This document shows, piece after piece, positions 1-9,596 of a stretch of DNA of 64,000 nucleotides (position 1 is the stretch's first letter; every line of letters begins with the position of its first letter). The stretch is from Panonychus citri (taxonomy: Eukaryota > Arthropoda > Arachnida > Trombidiformes > Tetranychidae). The notes under the pieces were generated by a model. It was not told the origin of the DNA, made no database searches, and worked only from the letters and a program-made list of their open reading frames with translations. The position numbers and the translations under genes were made by a program. The stretch lies in NCBI RefSeq assembly GCF_014898815.1, contig NW_026515428.1, positions 682,001-746,000 of the forward strand, in the 5' to 3' direction.

Positions 1-291
1 ACTGATACAAGAACTTATCTAGCCAGTGGAGAGTTAACCTTAAAGTAAATTTCAGCTATTTGGTTATTATTTGTTTCTCAGCCACACATTAAGTATCCAT
101 CAGTTTGTAATATATCTGGTAAATCGATTTTCAAGGGTCGAATGTTTTGTTTTTTTCTCTCATTTTCCTCAACATCAATATTTTCTTTCTCTTTCTCTTA
201 CACACACACACACCCATACATAGAAAGGTTACTTCATTTTTCTCTTGTAATTTTCTGACCAATAATTTTCTTTTTTCGTTTTTCTCTTCAG
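1..291 (+). other. partial intron of the KDEL receptor gene
   Basis: AT-rich sequence with a short CA run near 202-213 and a polypyrimidine stretch leading to the acceptor at 290-291. I see no coding segment that fits the preceding part of the receptor. Confidence 0.6.
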
Positions 292-1025
292 ATTCTGTGG
301 ACATTTTCAATTTACCTTGAAGCAGTAGCTATTTTACCGCAATTATTTATGGTCTCTAAGACGGGCGAAGCCGAAACAATTACCTCTCATTATCTTTTTT
401 GCCTTGGATCATACCGAGCTCTTTACATCTTTAACTGGATCTACCGTTATTATTTTGAAGATTTCAAAGATCTAATCCCGGTGATCGCTGGAATTGTCCA
501 AACTGTTCTCTATTGTGATTTCTTCTACCTTTATATAACCAAAGGTAAATTTGAATTTGAACAAACAAAAGTAACAATTCAGAGACAATTTTGTTTCATA
601 AAGAAAATACCTCATCAGGTTATCCACATCATACTACCTTAATCACTTTTCATTGTTTATTGTTTCTCATTGGAAACCATGTTTCCTTAGTGATACACAT
701 AACTAATTTAATTTCAATCAAATGAAGTAGATTATTAGATTGATTTATTATTAGGATAAGAGTAACACTTGATCTCCTCAGGTAGTAGAGACACTTTCTC
801 CCAATACTCTTATCTCTCCTGTTTACCACTATATCAATAGTAACTATTTACTATTTAAGAAGCAAATTTCATTAATCAATCAAACAGAATGTCTTTTAAT
901 TGTTAACTCTGTCAATTGTTTACACACAAATTTTTCTGTTTCACTTCAAATTGACTAATTTCATCTTCTTTTCCCTTTCTTTTTCTACAGTCATAAAGGG
1001 TCGAGCTCTCAAACTACCTGCTTGA
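292..1025 (+). CDS. KdelR: KDEL receptor (ER lumen protein-retaining receptor), C-terminal part
   Basis: These are the last two exons of the Golgi/ER seven-helix receptor that retrieves soluble ER proteins carrying a C-terminal KDEL-type signal. Exon 292-544 follows a TTTCTCTTCAG acceptor and reads in frame from ILWTFSIYLEAVAILPQLF through the LYCDFFYLYITK segment. A GT donor at 545 leaves phase 1. Exon 991-1025 follows TTTTTCTACAG and completes VIKGRALKLPA before TGA, matching the conserved cytoplasmic end of the family. An open frame running through 545-642 is intron read-through and should not be annotated. The N-terminal helices lie upstream of the window, since 1-291 shows no further family sequence. 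Identification is by direct resemblance to the very conserved animal KDEL receptor, so confidence is high; the exon edges come from splice consensus. Confidence 0.95.
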
Positions 1026-1902
1026 ACCAACCTTTTGTACTTCTATTCATAATTCCCACCCAGAAGATTGTATTTCTGAATAGAGATATTTAATTGGATT
1101 GCAATTGTAAACGTGCATACTCTGTCTCTCTCACACACACACAAACACACAACCACTTGGAAATATATATTTGGATGTTTTTTTTTTCCTTCAAGTCCAA
1201 CTAAATAACAACAATTTACATAAAAGAAAAAGCTACACAACAAAATTTATTCTTATTTTAAACGCTTGTGGCCTGTTTCGTGTGTCCCACCTTTCCAGTG
1301 TGACCATTACAGTTACAAATGACCCTTTTTACCGTTTGTTTTGAGAAACAGCCACTTTTTTTTCTAGGAGAAGAAAAGAGAAACAAAAACAAACGAAAGA
1401 AATTTCTTGGTATAGATTATTTTCCCCTTCCAATTGATCAAATGTTTATCTAAAGAAAACCGTATATATACACCAATTTGTATTCGATGCCATTGGAAAA
1501 TGAAAAGAGGATGTTATATATAAAGAAACTAATATGTTCAATTGATATGTTAGTCATCCATCTTTTTTTATTATTGTTTGTCCAGTGCAAGATTGGATAG
1601 GTCACCTAGAGATGATTTCTCTTTCTGCTTGGGCACTGACAAAGGAGATTTTGAGTTATTTACAACAATCCTTAGGGTTGAAAGTGGTAAAAAAAAGTTT
1701 TTGTGAATATTATTCAAAGTATTTGTGTCGAAAAATAGAAAAAGAGAGATTCAAAAATGAGAAGTGTAGACACGATATTCTCATGAGTGGAAAATAGGGA
1801 GAGAAAAAAAAATGGACGAGTTGATGGATGGAGTTGAAGATCTCAGGTTGAATTGCAATTGGTGAGAAAAAAAAGAAACACAATTAAATTGGTCTGGTTA
1901 AA
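1026..1902. other. convergent intergenic region between KDEL receptor and Ly6 gene
   Basis: This stretch holds the 3' flank of the KDEL receptor gene (+) and the 3' flank of the Ly6-type gene (-). It contains a CA microsatellite around 1132-1159 and a T-run near 1179-1188. A 70-codon frame at 1585-1797 has no recognisable domain and atypical composition, so I do not call it. Confidence 0.6.
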
Positions 1903-2985
1903 TCAAAGAACGTAAAGTATTAGTCCTGTGATAAGAGAAACACTAATTAAGATGAGAGTTGATTTTCCAGAAATTAAATGATCGCCAGCATTACAACCAT
2001 CTTTAGCACAGTAACACTCTTCCCAATAAACACCATTTTCCCGGTAGCCCCAAGCACATCCCCAACTGACACCTAAAAACGTGGACAAAAAAAAGTATTT
2101 CAATCATTTAAATCGAATAGAAATTTGAATGAATGATTAGTTTACCTGTCTCACTGACTTGAGCACAACGTCTAATTACTGTTCTCCATCGTCCATCCCA
2201 AATAAATCCTCTTGGACCTTGTTGTATGGATTTATAACAGAAAGTACCTGGATAGTTAAGTCACAAAGAGAATAGAGAATAAAAACAAAATGAGAGAATG
2301 CGAAAAAGCTACAGTTAACTACCTAAAACTATCACTAACTGTCCACTTTTTTTCGGATCAGGCGATTCGAAAGGGTTAAAATCAATTGATTGTTTCGACT
2401 AAAAAAAGCTTAAACTAATTTTTATCTTTTCATTAGTCAGTAATGTATAGTGAAAAATATAGATTCTAATTTTTTGACCAATTTGATGATATTAAATCGA
2501 GAAGAAAATAATTATTCCAATTTGAAAGATGAAGCCACGTTTTATGGACAATTTAACATGGACAGTTTTGGGTGGTTGATTGTAAATTATAATAACGAGA
2601 AAAACAGCAACCATTATATCAACTAGAAATGAAAAATTCTATAAGAGAAAAAGATATTTACCTGATGAAGCAGCATCTTCACTCATACAATCAACTAATT
2701 GATTTGAATTTGAGTCAAATGATTCATAGGCACCACAACTATCAATGGTTTTATTTTCATCAGAGGAACATTGATAACAACGGATTGTTAAACCTAAATT
2801 AAAAGTAATTAGGTGAAAAAGGAGTAAATAGTAAAGTAAATAGATTAGAAATGAGAAGCATAAATATGAAAAACAATTAATCAAATTTTCTATATTATAT
2901 ACAAAGCAAAGGTTAAACAATTCTTACCTGAAGGTAAATAGAATGCGAGTAGAAAAATTAAAACCAATAAATGATTATAATCCAT
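1903..2985 (-). CDS. Ly6/uPAR (LU) domain GPI-anchored protein, four exons
   Basis: My model joins 2985-2928, 2793-2662, 2247-2146 and 2072-1903 (462 nt, 153 aa). Every intron is GT-AG and phase 1. The ATG at 2985 starts a signal peptide (MDYNHLLVLIFLLAFYLPSG). The mature part opens with a CYQC motif, carries ten cysteines, and ends in the diagnostic Ly6 CN pair (DGCNAG). A hydrophobic tail (ILISVSLITGLILYVL) at the extreme C-terminus is typical of a GPI attachment signal. The middle segment, with FCYKSIQQ and WRTVIRRCAQ, resembles the arthropod quiver/crooked group of Ly6 proteins, which act in septate junction assembly or ion-channel regulation. Which member this is cannot be told by eye. 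The gene is divergent from the KANSL3 copy at 3794. Confidence 0.88.
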
Positions 2986-3793
2986 TGTAATTAAATAGAG
3001 TTAAAGATTAATTGTCACAATTGAGATAAAGAAAAGAAAATCTAAATTAGGGTTTGGTTGTTAGCAACAGAGAGGGAAGAAAGTTTTCCAACTTTTACAG
3101 CTGCAGGTAAATAGGGAGGAGATTACACCTTGTGAGAATCCACCTTATCCTCTCTCCCTTTTCATCTCTCAGGTTATCCAATGAGGCACCAAAAGACAGT
3201 TGAAATCACTTAATAATTAACCAGGAAAAATCATCACGAGCGAAATTAAAATGAGAAACATTTTCTAATTTATAGAAAACCAAAACAATTGAAATTCTAA
3301 ATCAACCAAAATGAAAGGTAACTCAATCCAAATGACAGTTATGAGTTTCAAACCGAAAAGTAATAACAACAATTTACATCAAGAGATACTTTGGGTTGTT
3401 GAAAGAGAATAAATTGTTGGAAAAACTTTCACTTAACGAATATTTTTGTCTCTAATTAGATTTGATCGATTTGATTATCTTCAATTATTTTATTTTAATT
3501 GATTGATTTTCGAAATGAAATATACGCCACCTGGTTGGAAGAATAAAAGACTCATTTTTTCTTTGAAAATGGCGGTTAACCTTTTCGTTTCCATGGTGAT
3601 TAGAATTTCTTTCAATGTAAACATTTCATTTTCTTTTTTTTCTCTCTTCTTTTGCTTTTCCTCATCTCTCATTCTATTGGAAGCAATTTTTTTATTTTCA
3701 TTATTTGTCTTTGTTTTTTGTTTAATTTTTTCTTTCGTTTTGTGATTCCATTAATTAATTGATCTTACATGTGTTGTTATCAAGATTAAAATA
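2986..3793. other. divergent intergenic region upstream of the Ly6 gene and KANSL3 copy
   Basis: Probable promoter region of the Ly6 gene on the minus strand. From about 3514 onward the sequence is the 5' flank shared with the intact KANSL3 gene: the same sequence recurs inverted at 7949-8226, including a stretch around ATATACGCCACC. Whether the duplicated flank is active on this side is unknown. Frames seen here on both strands are short and unsupported. Confidence 0.5.
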
Positions 3794-4454
3794 ATGGAAT
3801 CAAAGTCAAAAAATACTCCATTGATCACTTTTATCCATAAGATTTCTGGTCAATTGAGAAAACAAAACATCATTGAAAGTGAACATGCTTATGCTAAATT
3901 TTGGAATCGACATCCTGATCCATCAAATAAATCTCGACCTGCTAGATTCTTGTTCATGCAATCATTTGCTAAAAGCTCATCGATTGATGAAGAAAATGAT
4001 TTAATTAATGTTGACAGTATTGATGATAAACAGTATAACTCATTATCATCATCATCATCATCATCATTGTCAACAACATCATCTTCATCCAACACAACTA
4101 ATAATGCAACTAATAGTAATGGTGTTGGTGTTGGTGTTGGTTGTGGTGGAGAAAATATTGGCAATGGTGGTTATAATTATAATCCATTGGTAGCTGAGGT
4201 TAACGCTATAACCAAAGGACAAGTAACAATTACAGAGGAATTTGCCATTACCGATTCGGCTCCAAACAAATCAACCTGGTCTAATTTAGCGCAAAGAATT
4301 TGGGCTAAAGCATTAAACATTTTATACACTGATCGGTTAATACGATTGTCAATTGAAGGCACGCACAATGAAATAATAACCAAAAAAATGATCTCACATA
4401 AATGTGCCAACAAATTTCGCCATCTATTTGCATCTTTAGCCTTCTGGGATCCAT
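3514..4454 (+). repeat. left arm of ~0.94-kb inverted repeat (KANSL3 5' region)
   Basis: Base by base this segment is the reverse complement of 7297-8226, apart from a few substitutions and short repeat-length differences: extra TCA units in the serine run, an extra GTTGGT unit, and I/V and Q/H codon changes. It contains the 5' flank and first ~220 codons of KANSL3. The inner junction is at the shared GGGATCCAT, after which the two sides diverge completely. Confidence 0.9.
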
Positions 4455-4456
4455 GA
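3794..4456 (+). pseudogene. KANSL3: truncated inverted copy of KANSL3 (5' end only)
   Basis: The frame begins with the same MESKSKNTPLITFIHKISG as the intact gene on the other strand and follows it for about 217 residues, to SLAFWDP. It then hits TGA where homology stops, two bases past the duplication edge. The sequence beyond is a GA-rich microsatellite. The segment that would carry the alpha/beta-hydrolase-like domain is missing, so the copy cannot make a complete KANSL3 protein. Differences from the intact copy are few (S-I-D versus S-V-D, K-Q-Y versus K-H-Y, one more VG pair), so the duplication is recent or under gene conversion. Because the 5' flank is copied too, it could still be transcribed. 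It may instead be an assembly artefact. Confidence 0.85.
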
Positions 4457-5869
4457 GAGAGAAAAAACAGAAAGTGAGGGACATCGAGATAGAGATAGAG
4501 AGAGAGAGAGAGAGAGAGAGTGAAAGAGAGAAAGTGAGAGAAAAAGGGAAAGAAAAAGGGAGAGAAAAAGGTAGAAAGTTATGATGATAAAACAACGATA
4601 AGGATCATAAATATAACATAAAACTTACCTGCTGTTAAATTGATCAAACTTATGTTGATTGTTGATTGATGCCAATTGTTGTTAAAGCTGTTTGTGGTTA
4701 TGGTGGAAACGGAAACGGAAGTGGGTCTGGTGTGTTGTATCATCAGTGAGAAAATAAGTTGGAGGAGTTGAATCTCACTTATAATAAAACAAAGTGAAGA
4801 GACTACTTCTCCACCTTGACTCTCACCGATTCAGAAATTTTTGAGGGATAAACGAAGAAAATTATTCAAATTGAATTATGATGATGAGGAAATATTGATG
4901 ATGGTGAATTCTGAGAGAGCTGGAAGAGATAGATCTGGCAGCAGAATTATAACATTTATCTGTCGAGATCTTACTTCCAACTCGATCAGATTCCAAGTGA
5001 GAACTGCCATAGACCAACCTGTCGATAGCTGATATTTATATTCTCTCCCTCCTCATCCCATGTCTCACTTTTTATCTTCCTCTTCCTCTTTCAGAGTCTC
5101 TCTCTCTCTCTCTCTCTCTTATCTTCTTCACCATTTTTATCATCTCACTCCCGCCTGTCTTTTTCTCCATCATCATAATCAGATAATTGTTCTAGGGCAA
5201 TTTAATTGCAAACCAACTTGTCGTTTCTTTTTTATCATCATGACTTTTTCTCTCTCACTTACTCTCTGTATCTCCCTCTTTTTCATCATCATCATCAGAT
5301 AATTGTTCTGGTGATAAATTTAATTATATATAGACTCTAATTAAGGTTTACGTTTCTACAACTGTTCAATTAAGTTTTAGGTTTAATCTATTATCTTAAT
5401 CAAGTATAAGGCACTTGAAGATTAAACAATCAAATAAGTAAATTGTTTGTCGGATTAATATCTTGGGGAAAAAATAAAATAAATCATCTCTCTTAAGACA
5501 TTTTCTTGTTTAAACAATATCTATATATTGATAGCAATTAACTGTTGATAAAAATGGTTCATGTTTACAATCTGATTTATTAATTTTCAGTTTCATTTTG
5601 CATCTCATTTTCTTCATCTTTTTGGTTAATTGTTTACAAACAACTAATTGTCTTCACCATTTTATTGTTTAATGTGTCTTGCTAATTGTAAGATCAAATT
5701 GATTGGCGGTTTCGTATGACCAAAAATAATCAATCACGTAATTTATTTAATGTTTTTCAATTAGTATGATAACTTTATGGAAATTGAAATTATCGGGTGA
5801 CCGAAAATCAGTTGAGAGAAAGTTGGAAAATTTTTCAAGATGATGAACATTGAGAGTACTAATCAATTA
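4457..5869. other. intergenic region between the two KANSL3 copies
   Basis: Holds a GA microsatellite at about 4492-4522, a CT run at about 5097-5122, and the 3' flank of the intact KANSL3 gene. On the minus strand a TTTATT (AATAAA in transcript sense) at 5742-5747 could serve as its poly(A) signal. A minus-strand open stretch near 4629-4745 ends at a good GTAAGT donor, but no partner exon was found. Confidence 0.5.
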
Positions 5870-7948
5870 TCAATACAATTCAGAATCGGGGCTTGTTTTC
5901 AGGACTTTTTCAGTCACATTCGGATCGGCTTTTTTTGTTGATGTTGATGATGATGTTGGTGTTGGTGTTGATAATGATGATTTCTTTTGTCTTTTCTTCA
6001 CCTTTTTATTGTTTTCGAAGCGTTTTCTTTTTTTCGTGCAGCCACTTTCGAAGGCCGAAATCGGATCGGCTTTTTTTGTTGATGTTGATGATGATGTTGG
6101 TATTGTTGTTTGTATTGTTGTTGATATTGTTGTTGGTATTGGTGTTGGTGCTGATAACGATGTTGATGTTGATGTTGATGTTGATGTTGGTGTTGGTGTT
6201 GGTGTTGGTGTTGGTATTGGTGTTGGTATTGGTGTTGGTGTTGGTGCTGATAACGATGGTGATGTTGATATTGATGTTGATGATGGTGTTGGAGTTGGAG
6301 TTGGAGTTGATAATGATGATGATGTTGATGATGATGATTGTTTATCAATTTTACATTTACTTTTAGATAATTTCGGTTCTCCTTTATCTCCTGTTGATGT
6401 TTTAGATGATTTTTTGGTTGATGCTGTAGACACATATTTGTTTTCTGATGGTACAAAATGAGGATTCATTACAAAATTAATGAAATCGTAAATTTCATCT
6501 GAAATGCAACGATCAACAATCGCTTGGGTTATACCAGTGAATCTTTGCTTTGTTTGACTAACCACAAGATGATCATTTGCACCACCAACAACAACTAATC
6601 CTGTCTCTGTCTTGGTTATCCTTTCTCTGAAATCTTCCACATCATCAATTGAAGATAATGTCGCATTCTGACCAATTACAAATAATGTTGGAACTGTTGT
6701 ATCTAATAATGGATCATCTAAATCACCACGAAAACCATTGACACCAGCTAAAGGGAAACCAAGACAAATGGTTGCAGTTACTTTACAATTTGCTTCAAGG
6801 GCAACATGAGTTGCAATTAGAGATGAATGTCCGAATCCGACTAGAATAATCGGTCGACCCTCTGTAAATGACGTTCGACATTCTTTAATTTTATCACGAA
6901 CTCCATTCATTATTTCATTGAGACAATCTTTAACTCGTAGTGTAGGACGACAATTGATGGATAGTGTTTTACCCAACGAGGCAAACAAAATTTGCCAATG
7001 TTTCAATCGTTGAAGGGAAGTTGAGTTTGTGGGCTGTGGCCCGTTTGGTACCAGAATGAAAAGTGGACAGTTTTTGATCCTTTTAGGTTTATGATTATTA
7101 AGAACATTTTGAATTGGATCGGGCATTGGTCCTTTGTTACGACTTCGTATGGGATCATTGTGAGCAAGAGGTAAATAGAAACGATCAATGAGAGGAGGAA
7201 GTTTAGTTCGTAGTAAAGACATTGATTCATGATAAGCAATTAAATATTGACCGGAAACATGTTCCAAAAGGGTTGAATGTAACCAGGATAAAATTAATGG
7301 ATCCCAGAAGGCTAAAGATGCAAATAGATGGCGAAATTTGTTGGCACATTTATGTGAGATCATTTTTTTGGTTATTATTTCATTGTGCGTGCCTTCAATT
7401 GACAATCGTATTAACCGATCAGTGTATAAAATGTTTAATGCTTTAGCCCAAATTCTTTGCGCTAAATTAGACCAGGTTGATTTGTTTGGAGCCGAATCGG
7501 TAATGGCAAATTCCTCTGTAATTGTTACTTGTCCTTTGGTTATAGCGTTAACCTCAGCTACCAATGGATTATAATTATAACCACCATTGCCAATATTTTC
7601 TCCACTACAACCAACACCAACACCATTACTATTAGTTGCATTATTAGTTGTGTTGGATGAAGATGATGTTGTTGACAATGATGATGATGATGATGATAAT
7701 GAGTTATAGTGTTTATCATCAATACTGTCAACATTAATTAAATCATTTTCTTCATCAACCGATGAGCTTTTAGCAAATGATTGCATGAACAAGAATCTAG
7801 CAGGTCGAGATTTATTTGATGGATCAGGATGTCGATTCCAAAATTTAGCATAAGCATGTTCACTTTCAATGATGTTTTGTTTTCTCAATTGACCAGAAAT
7901 CTTATGGATAAAAGTGATCAATGGAGTATTTTTTGACTTTGATTCCAT
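5870..7948 (-). CDS. KANSL3: KANSL3, subunit of the NSL histone acetyltransferase complex
   Basis: A single open frame of 692 codons with no intron needed. In animals KANSL3 belongs to the nuclear NSL complex, where it works with MOF/KAT8 in H4 acetylation at housekeeping promoters. The family is recognised from collinear conserved blocks: GWLHSTLLE-like LSWLHSTLLEHVSGQ (~217-232), ILVGFGHSSLIATH (~370), ICLGFPLAGVNGFRGDLDD, PTLFVIGQNATL, LVVVGGANDHL and TQAIVDRCISDEIYDFI. The fold is alpha/beta-hydrolase-like, but the nucleophile elbow does not read GxSxG, so a structural role is likely. The last ~160 residues are low complexity (Pro-Thr and Ser-Thr dipeptides, Lys-rich patches) encoded by hexanucleotide-like repeats. 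Within them a TPTSSSTSTKKADP module occurs twice. The first 217 residues and the 5' flank are duplicated in inverted orientation at 3514-4454. Confidence 0.92.
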   Translation of the reverse strand: MESKSKNTPLITFIHKISGQLRKQNIIESEHAYAKFWNRHPDPSNKSRPARFLFMQSFAKSSSVDEENDLINVDSIDDKHYNSLSSSSSSLSTTSSSSNTTNNATNSNGVGVGCSGENIGNGGYNYNPLVAEVNAITKGQVTITEEFAITDSAPNKSTWSNLAQRIWAKALNILYTDRLIRLSIEGTHNEIITKKMISHKCANKFRHLFASLAFWDPLILSWLHSTLLEHVSGQYLIAYHESMSLLRTKLPPLIDRFYLPLAHNDPIRSRNKGPMPDPIQNVLNNHKPKRIKNCPLFILVPNGPQPTNSTSLQRLKHWQILFASLGKTLSINCRPTLRVKDCLNEIMNGVRDKIKECRTSFTEGRPIILVGFGHSSLIATHVALEANCKVTATICLGFPLAGVNGFRGDLDDPLLDTTVPTLFVIGQNATLSSIDDVEDFRERITKTETGLVVVGGANDHLVVSQTKQRFTGITQAIVDRCISDEIYDFINFVMNPHFVPSENKYVSTASTKKSSKTSTGDKGEPKLSKSKCKIDKQSSSSTSSSLSTPTPTPTPSSTSISTSPSLSAPTPTPIPTPIPTPTPTPTPTSTSTSTSTSLSAPTPIPTTISTTIQTTIPTSSSTSTKKADPISAFESGCTKKRKRFENNKKVKKRQKKSSLSTPTPTSSSTSTKKADPNVTEKVLKTSPDSELY
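6090..6335 (-). repeat. coding minisatellite in KANSL3 tail
   Basis: On the plus strand this is an imperfect array of GTTGGT, GTTGAT and GTTGGA units, read on the minus strand as Thr-Pro and Thr-Ser dipeptides. All three frames stay open on both strands, which explains several long shadow frames here. Unit number is likely to vary between individuals. Confidence 0.85.
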
Positions 7949-8226
7949 TATTTTAATCTTGATAACAACACATGTAAGATCAATTAATTAATGGAATCAC
8001 AAAACGAAAGAAAAAATTAAACAAAAAACAAAGACAAATAATGAAAATAAAAAATTGCTTCCAATAGAATGAGAGATGAGGAAAAGCAAAAGAAGAGAAA
8101 AAAAGAAAATGAAATGTTTACATTGAAAGAAATTCTAATCACCATGGAAACGAAAAGGTTAACCGCCATTTTCAAAGAAAAAGTGAGTCTTTTATTCTTC
8201 CAACCAGGTGGCGTATATTCATTTTG
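7297..8226 (-). repeat. right arm of the KANSL3 inverted repeat
   Basis: Reverse complement of 3514-4454. The outer edge is near AATATACGCCACC, where the arms still align as AAATGAA(A)TATACGCC before diverging. The inner edge is ATGGATCCC at 7297. Arms are separated by about 2.8 kb. Confidence 0.9.
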
Positions 8227-8887
8227 AATGAACTTTTCTCCAATAATCGCCCATCTCTCTTTTAATGATTAATTTGCTCTTAGTTGTGTTTAATTTTTAA
8301 CTCTTTAGTCGCTTGATTCAATTTGATCAACTTGCAAATTTAAGTTTTCTTTCTCTCTTCAGTGTTTTTCTACAGGGATATTTTTACTCATGTTTCTTGC
8401 GATTTTCTCAGAAACCATGAGTCTCCATGAGACTTAAGACTTAAGTGATATGAGTTCGAGTGATACTTAATTGTCATATTTAATTATCAAGGTCATTCAG
8501 GTCATTTATGAAAGAAAGCGTTTTAAGGTCATTTGAAGGTAATTCCATGAAAATGAATACTCAGTAACACTAGTGTAAAGTTTTTAGGTTTCTATGAGTT
8601 TTGTATCACATGTTGAGATGAATTTATTGGGTGAAAGATTTTCAGCAGCTTTAATTTAATTGTAATATCCTAAGACCTGCTATTACAATGGTCACCCAAA
8701 CTCATTTTCCAGGCTGAAAAAATGCAGAGAGTAATGAAATTACCTTCAGATACCCTTGAAACCCTTTCTTTCAGAAATGACCTGAATGACCTTGATCTTT
8801 TAGCTAGATCTTTGTTGAGCTTGATCTTTCTCACGAAGATTCGTCTTATTCATTTATTCGTACTCAATTTAAATATGTATTAACCAG
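8227..8887. other. intergenic region upstream of the caspase fragment
   Basis: Contains the inverted-repeat element at 8486-8796. I looked here for a caspase p20 segment (the QACRG active site) and found none in any frame. Confidence 0.5.
8486..8796. mobile_element. MITE-like inverted-repeat element
   Basis: About 59 bp at 8486-8544 (starting ATCAAGGTCATTCAGGTCAT) recurs as an imperfect reverse complement at 8738-8796. The span is 311 bp, with no coding capacity between the arms. The size and termini suit a non-autonomous DNA transposon, but I see no clear target-site duplication, so a simple palindromic duplication is possible. Confidence 0.55.
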
Positions 8888-9166
8888 GAAAATATTCACA
8901 AACGTTCGTTACAAAACTGCAATAATCGCGGATTTTTGGTAGCTTATTCAACTTGGTATGGGTATAGATCTCATAACGCTAAATATGGATCCTATTTTTT
9001 GAAACGCTTGGTCAAAAGTGACAGAATTTTCAAGAACATTATCAGTATTATACTAACACTTGTTAATCACGATCTTGCCTATGGTGTAGATGAATTGCAA
9101 GTACAAAAGCAAATGCCAATTACAGTCTTCAGTTTAACAAAAAAACTAATGCTTGCGCCCAAATAA
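8888..9166 (+). pseudogene. caspase p10-like C-terminal exon, apparently isolated
   Basis: After a TTAACCAG acceptor-like site the frame reads on to TAA at 9164-9166. It resembles the small subunit of caspases: GFLVAYSTWYGYRSHNAKYG parallels the ADF-L-AYST-PGY-SWRN--GSWF block, followed by an ILTLVNHDLAYGVDE helix and the terminal QKQMPITVFSLTKKLMLAP stretch (family form KQ-P----MLTK-L-F). The tryptophan that normally follows Y-S in the substrate pocket is missing (YRSHN). No p20 exon with the catalytic Cys and His is visible in the preceding 650 bases, which hold a MITE-like element and then the KANSL3 gene on the opposite strand. I infer a gene fragment or pseudogene. A distant upstream exon beyond KANSL3 cannot be excluded. 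Confidence 0.6.
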
Positions 9167-9596
9167 TTCTTGCCAATATTGTTGTTCTTTTGTCTCACTC
9201 AATATCTCTCAAATATAACCTTAATTCTTTTTCTCACTCCTTTTTCTTTGCAACAATTCTTTTATTTTCCAACCAGATAGCAGTTGAAACACATATTAAT
9301 CAACAAGAATACATTTCGCAGTTTTCCATTGATTCTGCGATTTGTTGATCAATTAATCTAAATATTACTAAGGGTTAATATAAATTTGGATTGAAATAAT
9401 GAAAAAACGAAAATTTTCATTTAAAGTCTCCAACTCATCTGAATAAATAATGTTAATCATCATTATGAAATTAAGTGTTTTCATCAATGTTTTTATGACC
9501 AATTAGTTGTTATTATGATGTCCGGAAAATTTTATTTCTAATTAATAATTCGAAGATATTGACAGTTCAAGTTGGGGTGCATTTACGAAGTTATCA
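9167..9596. other. intergenic, no gene seen
   Basis: AT-rich sequence between the caspase-like exon and the outer edge of the second inverted repeat. No domain-bearing frame. Confidence 0.5.

Noticed and set aside
3889..4164. Overlapping frames antisense to KANSL3 copy, rich in Asp, His or Pro-Thr
   Set aside because: Shadows of trinucleotide repeats in the KANSL3 coding frame.
4629..4745. Minus-strand open stretch starting MIQHTRPTSVSVST and ending at a GTAAGT donor
   Set aside because: The splice donor is good, but no downstream exon in the right phase is evident; the next gene on that strand has its own signal peptide start.
5850..6461. 203-codon plus-strand frame rich in Val/Gly/Asp
   Set aside because: Antisense shadow of the KANSL3 tail repeat; the minus-strand frame carries the family homology.
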